Positions 26,221 to 33,180 of a stretch of 49,295 nucleotides of DNA are shown one piece after another. Under the pieces are notes generated by a model. It saw only the letters and a list, made by a program, of their open reading frames with translations. It did not search any database and was not told the origin of the DNA. Source of the stretch: Candidatus Aminicenantota bacterium (lineage in GTDB: Bacteria; Acidobacteriota; Aminicenantia; UBA2199); contig JAPKZK010000156.1 in NCBI GenBank assembly GCA_026393835.1, positions 1 through 49,295 on the forward strand, given 5' to 3'. Positions within the stretch are counted from its first letter, which is position 1; every line of letters starts with the position of its first letter. The position numbers and the translations under genes are program-made.

Positions 26221-26415
26221 ATGGAAAGAATAGTTCATATTTCAAGGAGTTTCGAAGAAGCCGAAGCGTGGGACCTCCAGCAAAATTTGGCGATGACCCC
26301 GGAAGAGAGGCTTGATATCTTGCAGCGATTGCGCGACGAATATTATACCTTTAAAAATGAGAATAGAAAAAGATTTCAAAGAGTTTATCGAATTGTTAAA
26401 CTACAACAAGGTTAA
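26221..26415 (+). CDS. Small partner protein of a nucleotidyltransferase toxin-antitoxin-like pair
   Basis: A 64-residue protein with a SFEEAEAWDLQQNLAMTPEER motif and the tail RFQRVYRIVKL. Small proteins with a 'xxAxxWDxxxxxxMTPxERL' pattern are commonly encoded directly upstream of nucleotidyltransferases of the AbiEii-like/DUF6036 type, as here. The next gene starts inside this one (59-base overlap). There is no Shine-Dalgarno sequence; the ATG follows the -10 box by six bases. Assignment rests on the pattern and the neighbour; the biochemical role is unknown. Confidence 0.6.
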   Translation: MERIVHISRSFEEAEAWDLQQNLAMTPEERLDILQRLRDEYYTFKNENRKRFQRVYRIVKLQQG

Positions 26416-26722
26416 GTATCTTGTAGTGGGTGGATTCGCGATTGCTTTTCATGCAACCGCACGCTTTACAAAAGATATCGATATCATTACATCTATTTCG
26501 GGAGTCGAATTTGAAAGCGCCTGGAAAACCAAAGCCGAAGGTAAGTACGGAGATGTCCCCTGTTTTTTTATTTCCAATGAGGATTTAATTAAAAACAAGC
26601 AGGCTTCCGGGAGACCCCAGGATTTGGCCGATATAAAAATATTGGAAAAAATCAAAATAATTTCAAATAGAAAACAGGCTAGAGGGGCAGGAAATAAGCC
26701 CAGACAATATGGAAAAATATGA
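26357..26722 (+). pseudogene. Nucleotidyltransferase (AbiEii-like) with internal in-frame deletion
   Basis: A 121-residue protein from ATG 26357. The start (FKEFIELLN, VKYLVVGGFAIAFHATARFTKDIDI) is the usual nucleotidyltransferase fold with the GG and D-x-D motif. Full members then have about 45-50 residues before a second acidic motif (RIDLLT-like) and a 'G-V-x-F-E' block. Here KDIDI joins directly to ITSISGVEFESAW, so that segment is gone, consistent with recombination between two DIDII/RIDII-type sequences. The remaining part (FISNEDLIKNKQASGRPQDLADIKIL) is intact. The last residues (about 110-121) are read from the 21-bp repeat array. The frame is open, but the loss of the third active-site strand suggests an inactive protein. 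Confidence 0.7.
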
Positions 26723-27063
26723 TTGCAATATAGAAATATTTCCTGGTAATATGGAAATATAATTTATCAATACGGAAATATTCTGAAAAATATTGGAATC
26801 ATTATAAAGTCAACTTGAAATGTAATAAAACAACATGGAAATATTAGAATACAATACTACATCATTATGTTTCCATAATGCATCATTATATTTCCTTTTT
26901 GTAATCTTGTATTTCTGTATCGCACTATCTTGCATCCATATTACATCAAGATATTTCTATATTGTACTATGGTATTTCTAAGTTGTTCTGCTATATTTCT
27001 ATATTTCACAAAAATATTTCCATAATGAATCATTGCGATTCCAGATGAAAAAATAATATTTCT
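26690..27063. repeat. Inverted array of 21-bp units (8 forward, 10 reverse)
   Basis: GGAAATAT-like motifs start at 26690, 26711, 26732, 26753, 26774, 26795, 26816 and 26837, exactly 21 bp apart. The reverse motif ATATTTCC then ends at 26874, 26895, 26916, 26937, 26958, 26979, 27000, 27021, 27042 and 27063, again exactly 21 bp apart. A second conserved block, CAATAT, ends each forward unit. The two halves meet at about 26855, so the whole is a 374-bp imperfect palindrome in which individual units have diverged but the register is unbroken. It overlaps the end of the broken nucleotidyltransferase gene and stops three bases before the next promoter. No gene lies in it. Confidence 0.85.
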
Positions 27064-27065
27064 AC

Positions 27066-27094
27066 TTTACTTTAAGAAAAATTCCAGGTATAAT
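27066..27094 (+). promoter_or_regulatory. Promoter of the 216-residue gene
   Basis: TTTACT (27066-27071), 17 bases, TATAAT (27089-27094), directly after the last 21-bp unit. GAGGAGGT (27115-27122) precedes the ATG at 27127. Confidence 0.65.
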
Positions 27095-27126
27095 TGAGAA
27101 TCTTGACGACTATCGAGGAGGTAAAC

Positions 27127-27777
27127 ATGTATTTTGACAAGCTTCCGCTGGATCAGAAACTGGGCGTCGGCCATATCGCCATTGAAAACAGCCGACGCAG
27201 CGCCCCCATCATGGAACGAATTATCCCCTATAAATACGATGAAACCCGGCTCCACCAGGGAGAAGAGATCATAACACGCATCGAGACGCTTACGCTGCAA
27301 TGGAAATCGGCCAAAGCGCAAAAATTACTGGCTACCCAGGAATTAAAAACGGTCAGCAAGGAAGTCAAAACCACGTACCGAAACACCCGCCGCATTGCTT
27401 TCATGCTTTTTAAAGACCAGGAACCGCGGCGCCGGGCGCTGGCCATGGACGGCTGGTCAAAACGCGTATTATCCCAATGGCTGGAAGAAGCCAGGCAATT
27501 TTACACCAATTCCCTGGCGGACCCGGAAGTGCCCCACCAGTTTTCCACATTCGGTATCACGGCGAAACGCCTGAACGAAGAAAAAAACTTACTGGCTAAG
27601 GTGGAAAAGGCCATGGCAAACCAGGAAAAAAAGGCCGCCGAAGCCATGGAAATAACCCGCCTGAGAAAACTGGCGGTTAAAGAACTGGACCGTTGGATGA
27701 GTCGTTTTTTTACCATTTTGCGCCTGGCGCTGGGAAAATCCCAGTGGCTGGAAGCGGTGGAGATCGTGGTTAAATAA
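27127..27777 (+). CDS. Conserved-type protein of unknown function, paralogue of the facing gene
   Basis: A 216-residue, mostly helical, soluble protein that I do not recognise. It is rich in Lys, Arg, Glu and Leu (YKYDETRLHQGEEIITRIETL; LDRWMSRFFTILRLALGKSQWLE). GAGGAGGT gives a clear start at 27127; a TTG at 27094 lies in the -10 box and is not used. The same overall plan is found in the convergent gene at 27904-28566: an early R-x-x-x-G-xx-I/L segment, a mid block DGWSKRVLSQWLEEARQFY against HGWIQQETAFYKSI, an F-G-x-T/A-x-x-L core, and a C-terminal I/L-x-x-W-x-xx-LRxxLKLAL helix. The two are therefore divergent paralogues. No enzyme motif, signal peptide or membrane helix is visible. Confidence 0.75.
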   Translation: MYFDKLPLDQKLGVGHIAIENSRRSAPIMERIIPYKYDETRLHQGEEIITRIETLTLQWKSAKAQKLLATQELKTVSKEVKTTYRNTRRIAFMLFKDQEPRRRALAMDGWSKRVLSQWLEEARQFYTNSLADPEVPHQFSTFGITAKRLNEEKNLLAKVEKAMANQEKKAAEAMEITRLRKLAVKELDRWMSRFFTILRLALGKSQWLEAVEIVVK

Positions 27778-27780
27778 AAA

Positions 27781-27819
27781 GGGAACAGGCGCCGCCTGTA
27801 CCCGGCAGGGCCTGTTCCC
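27781..27819 (+). terminator. Hairpin between the two convergent paralogues
   Basis: GGGAACAGGC (27781-27790) pairs perfectly with GCCTGTTCCC (27810-27819). AAAAA precedes it. It can serve both facing genes. Confidence 0.6.
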
Positions 27820-27903
27820 TGGATTCACATCTATGTGTTTTACTCTCTTTCGTAGTTACGTGTGTTATGTTTGTATCGTTGTTACCAGTGTTAATTGCGC
27901 CGC

Positions 27904-28566
27904 TTATTTTTCGGAACGGGCCAGGATGCCGGCGCTTTCCAGTAATTGCGGTTCAGGGGCGAGGGCCAGTTTAAGGATAGTCCTTAGTTCATGGATCCAA
28001 TCCGCCAATATGAACACCGCATTGTTCCTTACTTCCGTAGACATCTGGGCCGCGGATTTAGCACCTTCCTGTTGAACCTTGACTTCAAGCACATGGTTGA
28101 CGGCGTTCAGGCCTTTTTGAAGTTTTTCCGTCGTGGCGCCGAACCCGGCGTATTTAGTCACGATATCCGTATCGTTGAGAATAGATTTATAAAAAGCCGT
28201 TTCCTGCTGGATCCAACCGTGGAGGTCTTTTTTTCTTTCTCCTTCCATGGAATAGGATACCATTTTGAGGGGTTCGTTTTTCAAGATCAAACGACCGATG
28301 ATGAGATGTTCGTTGCAGATAATTTTTGCCTCTTCGATGGCTTCTTCCAGGGCCGAAGTGGCCACCAATTGTTTACCGCCGTTGACAATGCGGTCCTGGT
28401 AGTAGGTTTTGGCGTCTTCCAGGATGGACACCCCTATTGCCATGCGGGCCGCATCGTAGTTGTAATTCAGGATGTATGCCTTTATCCGTTCATTTTTTAT
28501 TGAAGCGGCAATCATAATTTCCGACTCACCGATCAACTGTTCGATTTCTTTTCTTGTTAAAATCAT
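27904..28566 (-). CDS. Conserved-type protein of unknown function, paralogue of 27127-27777
   Basis: A 220-residue helical soluble protein (MILTRKEIEQLIGESEIMIA...). AAGGAGAT precedes the ATG. It aligns by pattern with the 216-residue protein facing it, most clearly in the C-terminal half: HGWIQQETAFYKSIL, YAGFGATTEKLQKGLNAV, and ILADWIHELRTILKLALAPE. Both end with a helix containing W and an LRxxLxLAL motif. Repeating Leu and charged residues suggest a helical bundle. No catalytic motif is apparent, and I cannot name the family. Confidence 0.75.
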   Translation of the reverse strand: MILTRKEIEQLIGESEIMIAASIKNERIKAYILNYNYDAARMAIGVSILEDAKTYYQDRIVNGGKQLVATSALEEAIEEAKIICNEHLIIGRLILKNEPLKMVSYSMEGERKKDLHGWIQQETAFYKSILNDTDIVTKYAGFGATTEKLQKGLNAVNHVLEVKVQQEGAKSAAQMSTEVRNNAVFILADWIHELRTILKLALAPEPQLLESAGILARSEK

Positions 28567-28646
28567 GTAATAATCTCCTTTTAAATTTATTTATTTCGAA
28601 TCGTGTATTCAACCTGAACAAACGCATCAAAATCGTTTAAGGGAAT

Positions 28647-28675
28647 AATATACCAGAAATCAAGGGAAAAGTCCA
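28647..28675 (-). promoter_or_regulatory. Promoter of the 220-residue gene
   Basis: Minus strand: TGGACT (28675-28670), 17 bases, TATATT (28652-28647), about 80 bases upstream of the ATG. Confidence 0.5.
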
Positions 28676-28925
28676 CTATTTTTTAAAAAAAATATTTTTT
28701 TTTATAAGTATTTATCCGGTAATCGACCAGGAGGGGTAGTAAATATCACAAAAACTGATTTTTTCACTGCAAAAATCGGGGTTCACCCCCAATTTTTATG
28801 AGCCGCGAAGCCGCGCCCCCCCCATGCTGGGGGTTCCTATTGCACGACCATAAGGATTCCTGTGTGACAAATTCTATCTCAAGGTCCGATTCCGCCTGTC
28901 CCCCCGACCCTTCCCTTGAAAAAAC
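28676..28925. other. Non-coding stretch with a hairpin upstream of the antitoxin gene
   Basis: An A/T-rich start (28676-28730), then a hairpin of AAAAAT, GGGG, loop, CCCC, ATTTTT (28771-28797) that could terminate transcription. A G/C-rich GCCGCGAAGCCGCGCC segment with a C8 run follows (about 28803-28830). No gene is seen. Confidence 0.5.
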
Positions 28926-28957
28926 TTGACAAAAGAAGAGAAAAAAATTATTATAAT
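28926..28957 (+). promoter_or_regulatory. Promoter of the antitoxin-RelE unit
   Basis: TTGACA (28926-28931). A -10 either as TATTAT (28949-28954, 17-base spacer) or TATAAT (28952-28957, 20-base spacer); the first has the better spacing. GGAGGA (28972-28977) is the ribosome-binding site. Confidence 0.75.
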
Positions 28958-28983
28958 TACACGGAAAATTTGGAGGAACAAAA

Positions 28984-29277
28984 ATGATCGCCTATTCCAG
29001 GGACGAAATATTCCCGGCAGCGCATGTTGCCATAAAATTAGGTGAAATTCTAAAAAAATTTAAGGATAAATCTCTCTCCAGGGCGGTTGTTTCCGAAAAC
29101 AATACAATAGAGGCGATTATCCTTCCGGTTGAAGAATATGAGAAAATCGAGGAAATTGCCGAATGGGTTGAAATGAAAGAAATTGAAGCAATCATCCGGG
29201 AGAGGCAGGATTCAAAGAGCGTATATTCCCTTGAAGAAGTACTGAAGGAAAACGAAATCGATTACAATGCACTATAA
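28984..29277 (+). CDS. Type II antitoxin, Phd/YefM-like
   Basis: A 97-residue protein whose first half (IAIKLGEILKKF-like region, SRAVVSENNTIEAIILPVEEYEKI) has the Phd/YefM-type beta-hairpin and helix used for DNA binding and autorepression. The C-terminal half (WVEMKEIEAIIRERQDS) is the toxin-wrapping tail. It overlaps the toxin gene start (ATG 29267) by 11 bases, the usual coupling of antitoxin-toxin pairs. The partner toxin is frameshifted (next entry), so the antitoxin may now be unpaired. Confidence 0.82.
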   Translation: MIAYSRDEIFPAAHVAIKLGEILKKFKDKSLSRAVVSENNTIEAIILPVEEYEKIEEIAEWVEMKEIEAIIRERQDSKSVYSLEEVLKENEIDYNAL

Positions 29278-29570
29278 TGTTCAGTTAATCGAAGAGGCGC
29301 GGGAAGATTTCAAAAAACTTGATCGAAGTCAAAAAAATCCAGGTGGCGAAGCAACTAAAAAACCTGGAGACTAGTCCATACAAAGGGAAGGGGCTGGGTA
29401 AAAAATATGGAATTAACCTTTCCGGTTATTTTAAACTTTATGCGGTAAAAAAGCAGATCCGAATCGTCTACAGGATTAAAGAAAACCAGGTAATGGTTGA
29501 AGTGATTTCTATCGGTATGAGGGAAGATTTTGCAGTTTATAGAGAAGCATTTAAACGCATTAAAAAATAA
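29267..29570 (+). pseudogene. RelE/ParE-family toxin, broken by a +1 frameshift in a poly-A run
   Basis: From ATG 29267 the first frame reads MHYNVQLIEEAREDFKKLDR and stops at 29374. The neighbouring frame continues the protein: IQVAKQLKNLE, then GYFKLYAVKKQIRIVYRI and VEVISIGMREDFAVYREAFK, up to 29570. Together they make a full RelE-type toxin of about 99 residues. The two frames join if one A is removed from the seven-A run at about 29329-29335. Both halves remain well conserved, so the change is recent, a sequencing or assembly error, or is bypassed by slippage at the run. Mature RelE-fold toxins of this kind cut mRNA on the ribosome. Confidence 0.8.
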
Positions 29571-29786
29571 CCGGTAGGTCTCCCAGGAGGGCTAATAAAA
29601 TATCTGAACCGCTGATTACACTTATAACGCTGATGACACCGAATAAAAATTCTTTGATTGTAATCTGCATAACCTGCGCCATCTGTGGTTCGGACATTTC
29701 ATTGAGAGCGAAATGGTTGAGGCTCGATTTGTTCCGATTTCGTCTACCCTTTCTCGGTTTCTTCTTGGCAGAAATTCCAGGGGATA

Positions 29787-29815
29787 TTGACAATTACTCA
29801 TAAAAGTGTAATACT
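29787..29815 (+). promoter_or_regulatory. Promoter of the effector-like gene
   Basis: TTGACA (29787-29792) followed after 16 or 17 bases by TAATACT (29809-29815). AGGAGG (29823-29828) lies eight bases before the ATG at 29837. Confidence 0.6.
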
Positions 29816-29836
29816 TAATGTTAGGAGGATAGGACA

Positions 29837-31273
29837 ATGAAGGGAAAAATTAATGAAAATGTGGAGAATTTAACGCAGGAAAGTCCGATGGATGAAAAGG
29901 ATAAAGAAAAAGAGAAGGATCCTTTGCCGGAAAGCATAAGTGCTTTCATGATGATGCCATTTGGATCAGACAAAAAGGATCCCGATCAACAAGAAAAAAA
30001 GGATACTGTTTCAAAAGGCGAACAGGAAGCTCTTTATTATCTAACTATATTTGGTCTAAACGATGCCTACTACCAGAACTATAAAAATAATTCTGTTAAA
30101 AAGTGGAAACCAATAAATCTTGAGCGTGCTGATATAGGAGCAGGTTGGTCGGCAGATTTACTTGAGAACGTGTTTCTGAAAATTACCAAAAGTGATTTTT
30201 GTGTTACTGATTGCACATTCAAAAATATGAATGTCGCTCTGGAATGTGGGTATGCGATAGCTAATAATAAATTTATTATACCAATTAAACGCCCTATAGA
30301 TGATCTGCAAATAGATGAAACCCATGTATATAGTTCGCCTAACATCAGTGATTTAGCAGGTAAGTTGATGCAAGTTGTAAGGACTAAACCACTAATGGAT
30401 CATGAAATGTGGCCTGTTGTTTTCGAACGTATGAAAGATCCAACAAAAGTTGTTTTTAATCAAGCAAAATATTTTTATCAAAGAAAAGATAATATAGAAC
30501 CATTTTTAGAGAAGGCTGATTCAATAAAGACGTTCTTGTTTCAGTGTGTATGTGAAAAACCTGAACCGAAAGACTATGTCAGGGTAAAATTAGAAGAATT
30601 CGAAACGTTATATAGAGAACATATCGTTAGACCTCTTTATAGTGTAATTCGTCCTCTCTCAGAAAAGCTTGATTCAGGCGCAACAGAAGTGGAATATACT
30701 TGCCAGGCTTATGCCACCAGGGATGACGCCAATTTCTCAGATGTTTTTTCTTCTGCACGGAAGCGTATTAAAATTCTTACTACGAATTTACAGGGATTAA
30801 CAGGCTATATTGGTGATATAGCGATTGCTCTTGAAAAGAACGAATTCAAATTAGAGGTACTTACATTGAATCCGGATAGTGAATTCGTGAATTCGCGAGG
30901 AAAACTTATTGGAAAAGAAATTAGAGGATTTAGGACTGAGATGAGTAACAGTCTTGAAAAATTTAAAAAGCAGCTTGGAATTGTATATGATTCTAAAGTT
31001 TCAATAAAGATATACAGCGAATTCCCAACGCAGATTACATATTTTGTTGATGATGACGTGTATTCTTCCGTGGTGTCTGTCAACCATCAGAGCCGACAAA
31101 ATATAGTTTTTAAAGTCCCAATATCAAGAAAAGGCGTAGCAGAGTCATTTCTTCAACATTGGGATACAATTTGGGCCAGGGCTACAGAAGTATTGAGCCC
31201 TCAGACTGTTTTGCCTCAGTCGGAATCGAAAAATTCCTCAGAGTGCGTTAAAAAAAACCGGGATGGTGCGTAG
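29837..31273 (+). CDS. Candidate defence/signalling protein: nucleotide-hydrolase-like (NDT/TIR-like) domain plus PLD-like C-terminal domain
   Basis: A 478-residue soluble protein. After a charged N-terminal 30 residues, residues about 35-160 show a Rossmann-like pattern: AFMMMPFGS, ERADIGAGWSADLLENVFLKI, FCVTDCTFKNMNVALECGYA, KFIIPI. This pattern is shared by nucleoside-2-deoxyribosyltransferase-like and TIR-like domains, with the Asp and Glu (VTDCT, LECGYA) in the expected places. Residues about 300-460 resemble the PLD-like DUF5919-type domain (FSSARKRIKILTTNLQGL; KLEVLTLNPDSEF; VSIKIYSEFP; ITYFVDDDVY). The gene is more A+T-rich than its neighbours and stands next to toxin-antitoxin remnants, which suggests transfer. 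No partner cyclase or sensor gene is adjacent. NAD or nucleotide hydrolysis in defence is an inference. Confidence 0.65.
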   Translation: MKGKINENVENLTQESPMDEKDKEKEKDPLPESISAFMMMPFGSDKKDPDQQEKKDTVSKGEQEALYYLTIFGLNDAYYQNYKNNSVKKWKPINLERADIGAGWSADLLENVFLKITKSDFCVTDCTFKNMNVALECGYAIANNKFIIPIKRPIDDLQIDETHVYSSPNISDLAGKLMQVVRTKPLMDHEMWPVVFERMKDPTKVVFNQAKYFYQRKDNIEPFLEKADSIKTFLFQCVCEKPEPKDYVRVKLEEFETLYREHIVRPLYSVIRPLSEKLDSGATEVEYTCQAYATRDDANFSDVFSSARKRIKILTTNLQGLTGYIGDIAIALEKNEFKLEVLTLNPDSEFVNSRGKLIGKEIRGFRTEMSNSLEKFKKQLGIVYDSKVSIKIYSEFPTQITYFVDDDVYSSVVSVNHQSRQNIVFKVPISRKGVAESFLQHWDTIWARATEVLSPQTVLPQSESKNSSECVKKNRDGA

Positions 31274-31369
31274 AAGTGTAGAAGTACGAGAAATACCCTA
31301 TTTTTCGCCTAGCCCCTTCCGGTTCCCCTGAGCGTCGAAGGCAATTTGATTAAAAATTCAGGAAAATTA

Positions 31370-31398
31370 TTGATTTTTTCCCAAATATCTTCTATAAT
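31370..31398 (+). promoter_or_regulatory. Promoter of the enolase-like and gpmI unit
   Basis: TTGATT (31370-31375), 17 bases, TATAAT (31393-31398). The leader to the ATG at 31458 is about 52 bases, with AAGGAG before the start. Confidence 0.75.
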
Positions 31399-31457
31399 GA
31401 TAACCTGTAAGTTCACTTATACTCTTAGTCGAAATAGTTTTATTTGAAGGAGCAATT

Positions 31458-33134
31458 ATGACATTCGAAAAGTACACCGGGGAATACGGCCCGCACTCCA
31501 TGCAGGAAGGATTAAGACCTTTGTATGAAAAAGTGGCAGGTGCAGATCAAAATGCGCCATCGGAATTCAAAATAAAAGATATCTATTGTTTTTATGACCA
31601 AAAACACGGGATGGAACCCACAGCGGCTATATCGTTCGGGATTGTTTTAGACAGCGGCCCTATTATCAAACGGGCAGGCGTAATGGGTGGCATATCAACC
31701 GGTAAGGAAGAACCTAATACACGCAAAAGTATAGGTGATGCAATCGCCTTTTTCAACAGCAATGTAAAGGCGCACTTTAAGGGATTGAACGTATCCCAGG
31801 CTGATGAAATAACGAATAAGATCATCGATTTAGACAATCAATTCAAAAATAGCGACCCCGATCCAAACAGGCCACCTTTTTCTTTTATAGGTTCCGAGAT
31901 ATCGGTGGGAATCTCGATGATATGCGCCATGGCCTTTGCCGAAAGACTGGGGGTGCCATTGGAAATTGTGCTGAACTACCGGTATAACAAATATTGTATC
32001 AACAACCAATTATCAAATGAAATCCGTCCTATCACCATACCTATCAATTACTCAGTCGTGTGGGAAGGAGGAAAACACGGGGCGGCGTTGACCTTACAAA
32101 AAATGGTGGATGAGAAAATAATCACAGATACTTCGGAATTCCCTGAAAAGTTTTGGAAGGGTGACGAAAACGGAGAGCCTGTATTATTGGCAATGGTGCC
32201 GCCGCAAGAAGTGCAGTTTATGGTATTTACTCCTACCTGGGGGCAAGCGAGGGAAATCGGTATTAAACTTACCACGGACTATAAAAAACGATTAAAGAAA
32301 AGAGGAATCGATTTTAAATACGGGGCCGAGTCAGGCTGTACAGCCAACCACGACCAAACTCACACCACCAACGGCGAATTGATAACGTTAGAGTTGATTC
32401 TGGATATATTAAAGGAGGCGACCGAAGCATTGGATGAAAATGAAAGGAAATACGTGAAATGGGCTTTAGACATCGCCTCCTCAGAGATGTATATCAAAGA
32501 GATCGACAAGTATTATATCGGGCCAAGTGCGGAAAAAAATATAAAATCGGATTCGGAAAAAACAGGCAGTGGATTGGTCAATAATGAAGAATTTACCCGG
32601 TACAAAATGAAACTATTTAAGGATTATCCCTGGTTCATTTCCGTAGAAGATTGGGCAGATGAATCTAAAATGGAACACTGGGAGGATGCCAAACAGATTA
32701 TGCCTTATATGATCCAGATGGGCGACGATAACGTGGTATCAAATGCCAGGTTAATAAAAGACTTCCATGAAGTTCAAAACGCGCATCTCCAGAAACCCAA
32801 TCAATCCGCTGAAGAACAAGCAATGATTGCCGCGGTGGGAACCAGTCACCAATTGGGTAACGTCGTCGTATTCTCGCACCGGGGCACACGGCCGGCCGAT
32901 GAAGATTATACGGCTACAGCCGCAATGGCCATGTCCGGGTTTGGCGGCAAGTGGACATTATGGGGTATCGGCAGGGGGGCGCTGATAACTGCCATGAACC
33001 AGGTTGATGAGTTATACAACCGGGGTCCCTATGCCAATGTAAAAGTACCTTACCAGGGAGAACTGGTGCTGGATCCCAATGGTCCTTATCAACAGGGTTG
33101 GATCATGAGGTTAAGAAAAGAAATAGGCAACTAA
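31458..33134 (+). CDS. Divergent enolase-family protein
   Basis: 558 residues, about 130 longer than ordinary enolase, but the enolase order of motifs is present: AGVMGGISTGKEE (PsGaStG loop), VGISMICAMAFAERLGVPL, KWALDIASSEMY (first metal Asp), ISVEDWADE (metal Glu), MGDDNVVSN (metal Asp), QKPNQSAEEQ (Lys-x-NQ), VVFSHRGTRPADED (SHRSGETED) and GGKWTLWGIGRG (second Lys region). Enolase converts 2-phosphoglycerate to phosphoenolpyruvate. The next gene encodes phosphoglycerate mutase, the preceding glycolytic step, and both probably share one promoter, which supports a glycolytic role. Extra segments lie around residues 180-260 and 350-375. A diverged enolase paralogue with another substrate cannot be excluded. 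Confidence 0.78.
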   Translation: MTFEKYTGEYGPHSMQEGLRPLYEKVAGADQNAPSEFKIKDIYCFYDQKHGMEPTAAISFGIVLDSGPIIKRAGVMGGISTGKEEPNTRKSIGDAIAFFNSNVKAHFKGLNVSQADEITNKIIDLDNQFKNSDPDPNRPPFSFIGSEISVGISMICAMAFAERLGVPLEIVLNYRYNKYCINNQLSNEIRPITIPINYSVVWEGGKHGAALTLQKMVDEKIITDTSEFPEKFWKGDENGEPVLLAMVPPQEVQFMVFTPTWGQAREIGIKLTTDYKKRLKKRGIDFKYGAESGCTANHDQTHTTNGELITLELILDILKEATEALDENERKYVKWALDIASSEMYIKEIDKYYIGPSAEKNIKSDSEKTGSGLVNNEEFTRYKMKLFKDYPWFISVEDWADESKMEHWEDAKQIMPYMIQMGDDNVVSNARLIKDFHEVQNAHLQKPNQSAEEQAMIAAVGTSHQLGNVVVFSHRGTRPADEDYTATAAMAMSGFGGKWTLWGIGRGALITAMNQVDELYNRGPYANVKVPYQGELVLDPNGPYQQGWIMRLRKEIGN

Positions 33135-33180
33135 TCTCAGGGATTGTTGTCATACGAAAGGTGTAAACAAGGGGGGCAAC

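Noticed and set aside
26690..27063. CRISPR array
   Set aside because: The unit is 21 bp with no conserved repeat separated by unique spacers, and the orientation reverses half-way.
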